From NCBI GenBank assembly GCA_947464185.1, contig CANHVY010000014.1, positions 1 to 64,000 on the forward strand: a stretch of 64,000 nt of DNA, read 5' to 3'. The notes under the pieces are model-generated. The model was not told the origin of the DNA, did not search any database, and was given only the letters and a program-made list of their open reading frames with translations. A program made the position numbers and the translations under genes. Origin of the DNA: Burkholderiales bacterium (GTDB lineage Bacteria > Pseudomonadota > Gammaproteobacteria > Burkholderiales > Burkholderiaceae_C). Shown one piece after another: positions 14,999 to 26,054 of the stretch. The first letter of the stretch is position 1; the number at the start of each line of letters is the position of its first letter.

Positions 14999-16177
14999 AT
15001 GAAGTCCACCCACAGGCTGGCCGCAGGGCTTGCACTGGCTGTCGCATCGACCTTCACCTGGGCACAGGCCACTCAGGGCGTGAGCAAGGGCGAGGTGTTG
15101 CTCGGCTCGATTCAGGATCTTTCCGGCCCGATCGCAGGATTTGGCAAGCAGGTGCGCAACGGGTTGTTGCTGGCTGTGGACGAGGTGAACGAGCAGGGCG
15201 GTGTGAACGGCCGCAAGCTCAAGATCGTCGTCGAGGATTCCGCCTACGACCCTCGCAAGGCGGCCCTGGCGGCCCAGAAGCTGGTGAACCAGGACAAGGT
15301 GTTCGCCGTGCTCGGCCACATCGGTACCGCACAGAACATGGCGGCGATGCCCATTCAGTTCGAGAAGAACGTCATCAACTTCTTCCCGGTGACCGCGGCG
15401 CGCGAGATGTACGACCCCTTCCATCGCCTGAAGTATTCGTTTGCGGCGACCTACTATGACCAGGTGCGCGGTGCGCTGCCCAAGCTGGTCAAGGAAAAGA
15501 ATGCGAAGAAGGTCTGCACGATCTACCAGGATGATGAGTTCGGTCTGGAAGTGATGCGCGGAGGTGAAGCAGGCCTCAAGACCATCGGCATGGCTTTCGC
15601 CGAGAAGACCACCTACAAGCGCGGCGCCACCGATTTCTCCTCGCAAGTGGCGAGGATGAAGTCTTCAGGTTGCGATATGGTCGTGCTGGGTACCATCATC
15701 CGCGAGACGATCGGCACCATCGCCGAGAGCCGCAAGACGGGTTTCAGCCCGACCTTCCTGGGCACCAGTGCCGCCTACACCGACCTGATTCACAAGCTCG
15801 GGGGTAAAGCGATGGATGGTCTGTATGCCACGATGACGGTGCAGAACCCGTACCTGGACGAAGCTTCGCAGCCCCTGCGTTTCTGGGCCAACAAGTACAA
15901 GACGAAGTTCAACGAGGATCCTACGGTGTTCTCGGCCTATGGCTATGTCATCGTCAACACCTTTGTCCGCGCCATGCAGAAGGCGGGCCCGGGCTTGACG
16001 ACGGACAGCTTCATCAAGGCCATGGACACGATGACGGTGCCCCCCGACATCTTTGGCAGCGCCGAGGCCAAGTTCGGCCCGCAGAAGCGTCTGGGCAGCA
16101 ATGCCTTCCGCTTGTCGCAACTGCAGGACGCACGCTGGAAGGTGGTTTCTGAATACTCCGAGCCTCCCAAGGAGTGA
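14999..16177 (+). CDS. Branched-chain-amino-acid-type ABC transporter substrate-binding protein (HAAT family)
   Basis: The 392-residue protein has a signal peptide (cleavage near TWAQA, about residue 21) and a type I periplasmic binding fold of the LivJ/peripla_BP_6 kind: the opening EVLLGSIQDLSGPIAGFG strand-loop, VNGRKLKIVVEDSAYDP, and the domain-swap region near KSSGCDMVVLGT. It would bind an amino acid, amide or aromatic acid in the periplasm; the ligand cannot be read from sequence. AAGGAG (14986-14991) sits 7 nt before the ATG, arguing against starts upstream. No permease or ATPase genes are beside it, so it is an orphan binding protein that must use a transporter encoded elsewhere. Confidence 0.9.
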   Translation: MKSTHRLAAGLALAVASTFTWAQATQGVSKGEVLLGSIQDLSGPIAGFGKQVRNGLLLAVDEVNEQGGVNGRKLKIVVEDSAYDPRKAALAAQKLVNQDKVFAVLGHIGTAQNMAAMPIQFEKNVINFFPVTAAREMYDPFHRLKYSFAATYYDQVRGALPKLVKEKNAKKVCTIYQDDEFGLEVMRGGEAGLKTIGMAFAEKTTYKRGATDFSSQVARMKSSGCDMVVLGTIIRETIGTIAESRKTGFSPTFLGTSAAYTDLIHKLGGKAMDGLYATMTVQNPYLDEASQPLRFWANKYKTKFNEDPTVFSAYGYVIVNTFVRAMQKAGPGLTTDSFIKAMDTMTVPPDIFGSAEAKFGPQKRLGSNAFRLSQLQDARWKVVSEYSEPPKE

Positions 16178-16192
16178 AGCTTCAACACTGAT

Positions 16193-16213
16193 GCGCACCC
16201 GCTGAGGGTGCGC
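16193..16213 (+). terminator. First hairpin after the binding-protein gene
   Basis: GCGCACCC pairs with GGGTGCGC around a GCTGA loop, 15 nt after the stop, followed by TCTTG. A stronger hairpin with a T-rich tail follows directly, so this one may be a processing or mRNA-stabilising stem. Confidence 0.5.
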
Positions 16214-16220
16214 TCTTGAC

Positions 16221-16252
16221 AAGGCCGCCCGCAAGGCGGCCTTGCTTCTTTT
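16221..16252 (+). terminator. Intrinsic terminator of the binding-protein gene
   Basis: A perfect 9-bp stem AAGGCCGCC/GGCGGCCTT with a CGCAA loop is followed by GCTTCTTTT. This is a canonical Rho-independent terminator and separates the binding-protein transcript from rlmD. Confidence 0.85.
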
Positions 16253-16271
16253 CGAGTCCGATAATGAAGTG

Positions 16272-17672
16272 ATGCAGGATATCTCTCTACCTCTGGACGT
16301 TGAATCGCTGGATCTTGAAGGGCAGGGAGTGGCCCGGCGGCCCGACGGCAAGGTGGTGTTCATCGAGGGGGCCCTGCCGTTCGAGCGGGTGACCGTGCAA
16401 GTGCATCGCCGCAAGAACCAGTGGGAACAAGGCCAGCTGGTGTCTCTTGTGAAGCAGAGCCCGCAGCGGGTGAAGCCGCCTTGCCCCCACTTCGGGCTGC
16501 ATGCCGGTGCTTGTGGCGGCTGCAAGGTCCAGCATCTGCACCCTGATGCTCAGGTGGCGGTCAAGCAGCGGGTCCTGGAGGACAACCTCTGGCACCTGGG
16601 CAAGGTTCGTCCCGGCCAGATGCTTCGAGCCATTCACGGTCCGGCCTGGGGCTATCGGTACCGCGCGCGCCTGTCCGTTCGCCATGTGGTCAAGAAGGGC
16701 CAGGTGCTCATAGGATTCCACGAACGCAAGTCCCGCTATGTGGCCGACATGTCGGTCTGTCCGGTATTGCCCGCTCATGTCAGTGCCCTGCTGATGCCCC
16801 TGCGCGCCTTGATCGCGTCCATGGACCAGCGCGACCGCTTGCCCCAGATCGAGTTGGCCGCGGGCGACAGCGTGACCGCGCTGGTGCTGCGCCATCTGGA
16901 GCCGTTGTCCGTGCCGGACCTCGGACGCCTGAAGGCCTTTGGGTCGGCGCATTCAGTCCAGTGGTGGTTGCAGCCGGGAGGGCCCGATACCGTCCACCGA
17001 TTGGAGGAAGAAACCGACGAACCGCAACTGGCTTATGGCTTGCCTGAGTTCGGTGTGCACATGCCCTTCAAGCCGACCGACTTCACGCAGGTCAACCCGC
17101 AGATCAACCGCGTGATGGTGGGTCGTGCCTTGCGCCTGCTGGCGCCCGCGTCCTCGGATCGGGTGATCGATTGGTTCTGTGGCCTGGGCAACTTCACGCT
17201 GCCGCTGGCACGCCTGGCACGCCAGGTGCACGGCATCGAGGGCAGCCCGGCACTGGTGGCGCGAGCCCAGGCCAATGGGGCGTTGAACGGCCTGTCTGCC
17301 AAGCTTAGCTTCGAGGCCCGGAACCTTTTCGACATGGATGCCGCCGGGCTCTTGGCGCAGGGCACGGCTGATGGCTGGTTGGTCGATCCTCCCCGTGAAG
17401 GGGCCTTCGCCCTGGTCAAGGCCTTGGCGGATGCCTTGAGCGGGCAACGCGAGGGCCTGCTGGTGGGAGCCGACGCCGCGCGATGGAAGCCACCCCGCAG
17501 GATCGTCTATGTCAGTTGCAACCCTGCGAGCTTGGCGCGCGACGCCGGCCTGCTGGTGCATCAGGCCGGCTATGCCTGCACCCATGCTGGGGTGATCAAC
17601 ATGTTCCCCCACACCGCGCATGTGGAGAGCATCGCCGTGTTCGAGCTAGCTGCAGGCGCGGCCACCCCATGA
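16272..17672 (+). CDS. rlmD: 23S rRNA (uracil-5)-methyltransferase RlmD/RumA family
   Basis: The 466-residue enzyme methylates a uridine of 23S rRNA (U1939 in E. coli) with SAM. It has an N-terminal TRAM RNA-binding domain (residues 1-60), Cys residues suited to a 4Fe-4S cluster at 71, 81, 84 and 163, the SAM-binding segment [11 protein letters not shown], the DPPREG loop, and the catalytic SCNP motif with nucleophile Cys416. ATG 16272 is chosen because the TRAM domain begins directly after it; the open frame extends to 16242, into the preceding terminator, which is unlikely to be coding. It is convergent with the Bax-inhibitor-1 gene across a shared hairpin. Confidence 0.93.
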   Translation: MQDISLPLDVESLDLEGQGVARRPDGKVVFIEGALPFERVTVQVHRRKNQWEQGQLVSLVKQSPQRVKPPCPHFGLHAGACGGCKVQHLHPDAQVAVKQRVLEDNLWHLGKVRPGQMLRAIHGPAWGYRYRARLSVRHVVKKGQVLIGFHERKSRYVADMSVCPVLPAHVSALLMPLRALIASMDQRDRLPQIELAAGDSVTALVLRHLEPLSVPDLGRLKAFGSAHSVQWWLQPGGPDTVHRLEEETDEPQLAYGLPEFGVHMPFKPTDFTQVNPQINRVMVGRALRLLAPASSDRVIDWFCGLGNFTLPLARLARQVHGIEGSPALVARAQANGALNGLSAKLSFEARNLFDMDAAGLLAQGTADGWLVDPPREGAFALVKALADALSGQREGLLVGADAARWKPPRRIVYVSCNPASLARDAGLLVHQAGYACTHAGVINMFPHTAHVESIAVFELAAGAATP

Positions 17673-17678
17673 ACGAAA

Positions 17679-17698
17679 AGGGCCCCTTCCGGGGCCCT
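17679..17698. terminator. Bidirectional terminator between convergent genes
   Basis: AGGGCCCC and GGGGCCCT enclose a TTCC loop. Read on the - strand the hairpin runs into CCTTTTCG, and on the + strand into GGTTTGC, so it is best for the - strand gene and weaker for rlmD. It sits 6 nt after the rlmD stop. Confidence 0.7.
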
Positions 17699-17733
17699 GG
17701 TTTGCTAATGGCCGGCAGGCCTCGCGCGAGGGT

Positions 17734-18426
17734 TCAGTCCTTCTCTCCCCCGAAGATCCCCAGCAGGGCGAGCAGGCTCTGGAACACGTTGTAGATGTCC
17801 AGGTAGATGGCCAGCGTCGCGGACACGTAGTTGGTTTCGCCGCCGTCCATCACGCGCTTGATGTCGTACAGCATGAAGGCGGAGAAGATGCCCAGGCAGA
17901 GCACCAGCAGTGCCAACATCAGGGCCGAAGACTGAAGAAAGATGTTGGCCACCATGGCCACGAGCACGATCACCGCCCCAACCGTCAGGAACTTGCCCAT
18001 GCCGGACAGATCGCGCTTGATCACCGTGGCCAGCGAGGCCATCGCGAAAAACACCGCCGCGGTCCCCCCGAAGGCCGTCATGACCAGCGAAGCCCCGTTG
18101 CGCAGCCCCAGCACCTGACCCACCAGCCGGGACATCATCAAGCCCATGAAGAAGGTGAACGCGAGCAGGAGGTAAACGCCCTTGGCGGAGTCCTTGTTCT
18201 TCTCGATGACGAACATAAAGCCAAAGGCGCCGGCCAGGAACAAGATGGTGGACAGCCCGGCCCCCATGGCGTTCAACATGCCCGTGGAAACCCCCACCCA
18301 GGCACCGAGAACCGTGGGGACCAACGACACGGCCAGAAGGCCGTAGGTGTTCCTCAGGACGGCGTTTCTCTGCGCCGGGGAGACCACAACGCCTGAGTCG
18401 GTCAAGTGTGTAGACAGCGGGTTCAT
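17734..18426 (-). CDS. Bax inhibitor-1/YccA family membrane protein
   Basis: A 230-residue inner-membrane protein with about seven hydrophobic segments and the family's C-terminal pattern: an LYDIKRVM segment after the sixth helix and a seventh helix in LAIYLDIYNVFQSLL, which contains the conserved Asp residues of the pH-sensing pair. Bacterial members (YccA, YbhL, BsYetJ) are calcium-leak channels or interact with FtsH. ATG at 18426 is supported by AAGGAGAA just before it; longer frames reaching 18639 lack similarity. FtsH itself is not encoded in the window. Confidence 0.9.
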   Translation of the reverse strand: MNPLSTHLTDSGVVVSPAQRNAVLRNTYGLLAVSLVPTVLGAWVGVSTGMLNAMGAGLSTILFLAGAFGFMFVIEKNKDSAKGVYLLLAFTFFMGLMMSRLVGQVLGLRNGASLVMTAFGGTAAVFFAMASLATVIKRDLSGMGKFLTVGAVIVLVAMVANIFLQSSALMLALLVLCLGIFSAFMLYDIKRVMDGGETNYVSATLAIYLDIYNVFQSLLALLGIFGGEKD

Positions 18427-18753
18427 GAGGTTCTCCTTGGTACTGACGTCCTGGACATGCAACTGTTCGGGCCGCGAAGCCCGGCAGCCCAAGTTCGCGA
18501 ACGCGAGTTTAGAACGGCGCGTGTCCAGGGGCGCCAGACGGGAGCGTCCTGTCCCCCTTCGCTTTGTGGGTATGACGCGGGGAGGCAACCGCAGCCCTGA
18601 AACATGGGTCGTCACCGTCGCAGTCGCCTTCGTACGCAAGGTCTCGACGATATACTCCTGCGGTTTACCTCAACCCTGCCGCACACCAGCGAAACTCGTC
18701 CACGGTTTCCCCCTCGACGCAATGCCCGCCTGACGCCGGCGGGGCGGCTGGGT
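18427..18753. other. Divergent intergenic region between the Bax-inhibitor-1 gene and carA
   Basis: This 327-bp stretch has no convincing gene. It must carry promoters for both directions. The frame of carA stays open back to an ATG at 18604, but the added residues are Arg-rich and unlike CarA. A -10-like TATACT at 18651-18656 points toward carA and would give a leader of about 90 nt. No stable hairpin with a T-run was found. Confidence 0.6.
18651..18656 (+). promoter_or_regulatory. Putative carA -10 element
   Basis: TATACT is the best -10 match upstream of carA. The box 17 nt upstream (around CTTCGT) is a poor -35. The carAB operon is usually controlled by pyrimidines and arginine, but no operator could be recognised. 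Confidence 0.35.
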
Positions 18754-19939
18754 GTGAGCGAACCGGAGTTTCTCTTGCTGCCCGACCTGCCTCCCGCCGT
18801 TCTCGCACTCGCGGACGGTTCCATCTTTCGGGGCATCTCGATCGGCGCCGTCGGATCGACCACTGGCGAGGTGGTGTTCAACACCGCGCTCACCGGTTAT
18901 CAGGAAATCCTGACAGACCCGAGTTACCGGCGCCAGATCGTCACCTTGACCTATCCCCACATCGGTAACTACGGCGTCAACCCGGAAGACGTCGAAGCCC
19001 GCAGCGTGCATGCAGCCGGGCTGGTGATTCGAGACTTGCCGATCCGGTCTTCCAACTTTCGACAATCGCACACCCTGGACGCGTACTTGCGTCAGGAGGG
19101 GACGGTGGCGATTGCCGAGGTGGACACCCGGCGCCTGACCCGTCATCTGCGCAGCACTGGCGCACAGAACGGCTGCATCGCGACCTTCTCGGTCGGTCAC
19201 GTCGTCTCGCAAGCTGATCTGCACGCTGCGGTGGCACAGGCCAGAGCGACGCCTTCCATGGCAGGCCAGGATTTGGCCCAGGAAGTCTCGGTGGAGAGCC
19301 CCTACGTATGGACCCAGACGGAGTGGAAACTCGGCTCTGGCTACTCTGAACAGAACGCGCCTCGTTTCCATGTCGTGGCCTACGACTTCGGCGTGAAGTT
19401 CAACATCCTGCGCATGCTGGCCAGCCGAGGCTGCCGCGTGACGGTGGTGCCCGCCAAGACCACTGCGGCGGCAGTGCTCGACTTGAGCCCCGACGGTGTG
19501 TTCCTCAGCAATGGGCCTGGCGACCCGCAGCCGTGCGACTACGCCATCGAATCTGCACGCATCCTGATCGATTCGGGCGTTCCGACCTTCGGCATTTGCC
19601 TGGGCCACCAGATCATGGCGTTGGCCTCCGGTGCCCGCACCTTCAAGATGAAGTTCGGGCATCATGGCGCCAACCATCCGGTGAAGGATCTCGACACCGG
19701 GCAGGTCAGCATCACCAGCCAGAACCACGGCTTTGCGGTGGACGAGGCCAGCCTCCCGGCCCACCTGCGCGCCACGCATCGCAGCCTCTTCGACGGTACG
19801 TTGCAGGGCCTCGCGCGCACAGACCGCCCAGCCTTCTGCTTCCAGGGCCACCCCGAGGCTTCGCCTGGGCCACACGACATCGCCTACCTGTTCGACCGCT
19901 TCACGTCGCTGATGGCACAACACGCCCAGGAGCGTTCCC

Positions 19940-19947
<8 letters not shown>
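18754..19947 (+). CDS. carA: Carbamoyl-phosphate synthase, small (glutaminase) subunit
   Basis: CarA hydrolyses glutamine to feed ammonia to CarB for carbamoyl phosphate, the precursor of arginine and pyrimidines. The N-terminal CPSase domain starts with [13 protein letters not shown]; the class I glutamine amidotransferase domain holds the nucleophile Cys282 in FGICLGHQ and the His/Glu pair in [14 protein letters not shown] 18754 gives 397 residues, near the usual 375-400; an in-frame upstream ATG exists but looks spurious. The end overlaps carB by 8 nt, giving equimolar coupling of the two subunits. Confidence 0.95.
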
Positions 19948-23182
<3,235 letters not shown>

Positions 23183-23243
23183 GTGAGCCTGAAGGGCTGG
23201 ACTGACAACGAAGCCTGAGAGACGCGCGCAGGCCGGCCTGAAC

Positions 23244-23249
23244 TACACT
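23244..23249 (+). promoter_or_regulatory. Putative greA -10 element
   Basis: TACACT lies 78 nt before the greA ATG and 15 nt before a terminator hairpin. If used, transcription begins near 23256 and runs through the hairpin before greA. The -35 region is weak. Confidence 0.35.
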
Positions 23250-23263
23250 TCAGTCAGGTATCG

Positions 23264-23302
23264 CCGCCGCAGCAGACCGCAAGGTCCCCTGCGGCGGTTT
23301 TT
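23264..23302 (+). terminator. Intrinsic terminator between carB and greA (possible greA leader terminator)
   Basis: CCGCCGCAG pairs with CTGCGGCGG across a 16-nt loop and is followed by TTTTTCTT. It can end carAB transcription. Because a -10-like box lies just upstream, it may also stop short greA leader RNAs, as the GraL RNAs of E. coli do. Confidence 0.8.
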
Positions 23303-23326
23303 CTTGAATCGAACATCGACACAGCC

Positions 23327-23803
23327 ATGAGCACCATTCCCCTGACCCGACGCGGCGCAGACAAGCTGAAGGAGGAGCTTCACCGGCTGAAGACCGTGGA
23401 GCGGCATGCCGTGATCCAGGCCATTGCCGAGGCACGTGCTCAAGGGGACTTGTCCGAGAACGCCGAATACGATGCGGCCAAGGACAAGCAAGGCTTCATC
23501 GAAGGCCGCATCCTGGAAATCGAAGGCAAGCTTGCTGCGGCCCAGGTGATCGACCCGGCCACCCTCGACGCGGATGGTCGCGTGGTGTTCGGTGCGACGG
23601 TGGACCTGGAGGAGGAGGCCACAGGGGCCCGAGTGACCTACCAGATCGTGGGAGACGACGAAGCCGATCTCAAGCTCGGATTGATCTCGATTTCCAGCCC
23701 CATCGCGCGCGCCCTCATCGGGAAGTCGGAGGGCGACATGGCCGAGGTGAGGGCGCCGGGTGGCGTCAAGAGCTACGAGATCATGGCCGTGCGCTACGTC
23801 TGA
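23327..23803 (+). CDS. greA: Transcription elongation factor GreA
   Basis: GreA binds the RNA polymerase secondary channel and stimulates cleavage of backtracked RNA. The 158-residue protein has the N-terminal coiled coil with the acidic tip motif [12 protein letters not shown] (about residues 40-51) and a C-terminal FKBP-like domain ending in [10 protein letters not shown]. The length is standard. It follows carB in the order common in Burkholderiales. Confidence 0.97.
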   Translation: MSTIPLTRRGADKLKEELHRLKTVERHAVIQAIAEARAQGDLSENAEYDAAKDKQGFIEGRILEIEGKLAAAQVIDPATLDADGRVVFGATVDLEEEATGARVTYQIVGDDEADLKLGLISISSPIARALIGKSEGDMAEVRAPGGVKSYEIMAVRYV

Positions 23804-23863
23804 GGGGCGCCGTATTCTCGTACTCCATGACGGCCCTCAGCCCCTGGACCCGCTTCTCCACGG

Positions 23864-24337
23864 TCAGCCCGCCGCCTTCTTCTTCTGGCTCACCTGGCGG
23901 ACGTCCTTGCGCTTGATCGTGCCGCCGCGCGTCACCCGTTCATTGCCCAGGACCTTCACCTTCTTCACCGTGGCGCGGTGGTTACCGCTCTTGGAAAACG
24001 ACACGAGCTTCACGACTCGTGGCCCCGGAAGCCGGTCGTCTCTCGCCTCTTTGGGCTTTTCCTCGATCGGGCGCCAGAGCACCAGCAGCTTCCCGATGTG
24101 CTGAACCGCGGCGGCACTCAGTTCCTCCGTCAGGCTGGAGAGCATCTGTTCACGCGTTTCCCGCACGTCGGAGAACACTCTGAGCTTGATCAGCCCATGT
24201 GCGTTCAGGGCGGCGTCGGTCTCCCGACGAACGGCCTCGGTCAGGCCTTCGGCACCGATGAGGACGACCGGGTTCAGGTGATGGGCGTCGGCGCGAAGGC
24301 TGCGACGTTCGGTGGGAGACAACTGGAGGGCAGGCAT
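23864..24337 (-). CDS. yhbY: YhbY family RNA-binding (CRM domain) protein, extended C-terminus
   Basis: Residues 1-95 form a CRM/YhbY domain: the [23 protein letters not shown] opening strand-helix (shown here only in part: [12 protein letters not shown]), the GLTEAV helix, and a [13 protein letters not shown] strand. YhbY associates with pre-50S ribosomal particles. At 157 residues it is about 60 longer than the compact 97-residue E. coli protein; the extra tail is Lys/Arg-rich and may bind RNA nonspecifically. It is divergent from rlmE, another 23S rRNA factor, with only 20 bp between start codons. Confidence 0.9.
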   Translation of the reverse strand: MPALQLSPTERRSLRADAHHLNPVVLIGAEGLTEAVRRETDAALNAHGLIKLRVFSDVRETREQMLSSLTEELSAAAVQHIGKLLVLWRPIEEKPKEARDDRLPGPRVVKLVSFSKSGNHRATVKKVKVLGNERVTRGGTIKRKDVRQVSQKKKAAG

Positions 24338-24342
24338 GCCCG

Positions 24343-24350
24343 TATTATCG
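24343..24350. promoter_or_regulatory. Symmetric -10 element shared by yhbY and rlmE
   Basis: The 20-bp gap between the divergent ATGs holds TATTATC on the + strand. TATTAT (24343-24348) can serve rlmE, and its complement GATAAT (24350-24345) can serve yhbY. Either start site would fall at or next to the ATG, so both mRNAs could be leaderless. -35 matches are weak on both sides. Confidence 0.45.
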
Positions 24351-24357
24351 ACCCGGC

Positions 24358-25011
24358 ATGAAGAGCAAGCGACTGAACAAGGCGTGGCTGCACGACCACC
24401 TCACTGACCCCTACGTCAAGATGGCGCAGCGCGAGGGCTATCGGGCGCGGGCGGCCTACAAGCTCAAGGAGATCGACGAGACGCACGGCCTCTTGCGGCC
24501 CGGGCAGGTGGTCGTGGACTTGGGTGCGGCGCCCGGGGCCTGGAGCCAGTATGTGCGGCGCAAGTTCGCGCCGGCAGGGGCGGCGGTGGGTGAACTTGCG
24601 GGGACCATCATCGCTCTGGATGTCCTGGAGTTCGAGTCCATTGAAGGCGTCACCTACCTGCGGGGGGACTTTCGCGAGGAGTCGACGATGCAAGCCCTGG
24701 AGCAGGCGCTGGCAGGTCGAAAGGTGGATGTGGTGTTGTCGGACATGGCGCCCAATCTGTCGGGCATCGAATCATCGGACGCTGCGCGCGTGGCTCACCT
24801 GGTGGAGTTGGCGGTGGATTTCTCGCTCAAGCATCTGAGGACGGATGGCCAGGGTGCCCTGGTCTGCAAGGCCTTTCATGGCAGTGGCTACAGCCAACTG
24901 GTCAAGCTGTTCAAGGACAGTTTCCGGGTGGTCAAGCCCATCAAGCCCAAGGCGTCTCGAGACCGGTCGTCTGAAACCTTTCTGTTGGGCCTGGGTCCCA
25001 AGCGAGGTTGA
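24358..25011 (+). CDS. rlmE: 23S rRNA 2'-O-ribose methyltransferase RlmE (FtsJ/RrmJ)
   Basis: RlmE methylates the 2'-OH of U2552 in the 23S A-loop with SAM, promoting 50S assembly. The 217-residue protein has the SAM motif [13 protein letters not shown] and the K-D-K-E set of this fold: Lys in AAYKLKEID, Asp in [10 protein letters not shown], Lys in VCKAFHG and Glu in SSETFLL. The ATG is fixed by the basic N-terminus [10 protein letters not shown]. In most Burkholderiales ftsH follows; here a 317-bp gap and scpB follow. Confidence 0.96.
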   Translation: MKSKRLNKAWLHDHLTDPYVKMAQREGYRARAAYKLKEIDETHGLLRPGQVVVDLGAAPGAWSQYVRRKFAPAGAAVGELAGTIIALDVLEFESIEGVTYLRGDFREESTMQALEQALAGRKVDVVLSDMAPNLSGIESSDAARVAHLVELAVDFSLKHLRTDGQGALVCKAFHGSGYSQLVKLFKDSFRVVKPIKPKASRDRSSETFLLGLGPKRG

Positions 25012-25328
25012 AGGAAGCTTGTCATTTGCGCATCCATCCTGTCGACGAGTGCTTCATCGGCACTCATGAGGGCGTAAACTAAGGTTTGACGATGGTCGAG
25101 GCTGCGAAGTGGCTCGGCTTCTTCGCATGTGCCCCCTCGGGGCCGTTGGAGTGCCCCATTGAGCACTCGCGGCTCTTCTCTTCATGAACTGGCGGTGTCG
25201 CATTGTTCGGGGGGCTTTCAGTATTCGGACGGATGGGGCCCGGTCAACCGGGACTGCAGCACAGCGGATCCTGAGGGTTCTGCCCCGGCTGTATCGGCGC
25301 TCTGTTCGCTGCTTCGGGTCACGCATTG
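25012..25328 (+). other. Intergenic region between rlmE and scpB, no clear gene
   Basis: The 317 bp contain no recognisable protein. A short frame, ATG 25092 to TGA 25187 (31 codons), has AAGG 7 nt upstream and a TAAACT box just before that, but its peptide matches nothing I know. GCGAAG and CTTCGC (about 25109-25131) can form a loose stem. This is where ftsH is usually found in related genomes, so the gap may be a rearrangement scar. Confidence 0.5.
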
Positions 25329-26054
25329 ATGAATACATCGGACGCCAAGAGGGTCCTTGAAACGGCTTTGATCTGCGCGCAGGCCCCCGTGCCCGTGCGC
25401 GAACTGCAGTTGCTCTTTGACGGCCAGTTGACCCAGCACGAGTTGACAGCGTTGCTGCACCAATTGGTGCAAGACTGGGCGGACAAGGGGGTGGAACTGG
25501 TGGCCGTTTCCTCGGGCTGGCGGTTTCAGAGCCGTCCTGAGATGCGGGTCTTTCTGGACCGTTTGCACCCGGAAAAGCCGCCGCGGTACTCCAGAGCGGT
25601 CATGGAGACCCTGGCCATCATTGCCTACCGCCAGCCCGTGACGCGGGGCGACATTGAGGACATACGCGGCGTCGTGGTGTCCAGCCAGATCGTCAAGCAG
25701 TTGGAGGAGCGGGGGTGGATCGAGGCGATCGGCTACCGCGAGTCCCCGGGCCGTCCGGCCTTGTATGGCACCACTCGGCAGTTCCTGGACGATCTGGGGC
25801 TGTCCAGCCTGAACCAGTTGCCCGAGGTGGGCGGTGACGCCAGCGCAGGTGAAGCGGCCGATGCACTGGCGCCCGTGACCGATGGTGCAGAAGTGATGGC
25901 GCAGCCATCTCCCGACGATCTACCCATCTTCAGGGCGGCCGCCGAGCCGCCGATCGAAACCCCCGAGGTGGCACCTGCGGACTCGAACCCGAGCGCAGCT
26001 TCCGCACTTCCGGCGTCCTCTCCAGACCCAGCCCTTCAAGGCGATATCGCATGA
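25329..26054 (+). CDS. scpB: Segregation and condensation protein ScpB
   Basis: ScpB forms the SMC-ScpA-ScpB complex (or acts with MksB-type partners) that organises the chromosome. The 241-residue product has the two winged-helix domains in residues 1-165, with the signatures [18 protein letters not shown] and [18 protein letters not shown], followed by an acidic, Pro/Ala-rich tail of about 70 residues. ATG 25329 is preferred to TTG 25326. scpA is not adjacent. The stop overlaps the rluB start as ATGA. Confidence 0.94.
   Translation: MNTSDAKRVLETALICAQAPVPVRELQLLFDGQLTQHELTALLHQLVQDWADKGVELVAVSSGWRFQSRPEMRVFLDRLHPEKPPRYSRAVMETLAIIAYRQPVTRGDIEDIRGVVVSSQIVKQLEERGWIEAIGYRESPGRPALYGTTRQFLDDLGLSSLNQLPEVGGDASAGEAADALAPVTDGAEVMAQPSPDDLPIFRAAAEPPIETPEVAPADSNPSAASALPASSPDPALQGDIA

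Noticed and set aside
18604..18753. Longer carA starting at an in-frame ATG
   Set aside because: The added 50 residues are Arg-rich and unlike CarA, and would start upstream of the best promoter box.
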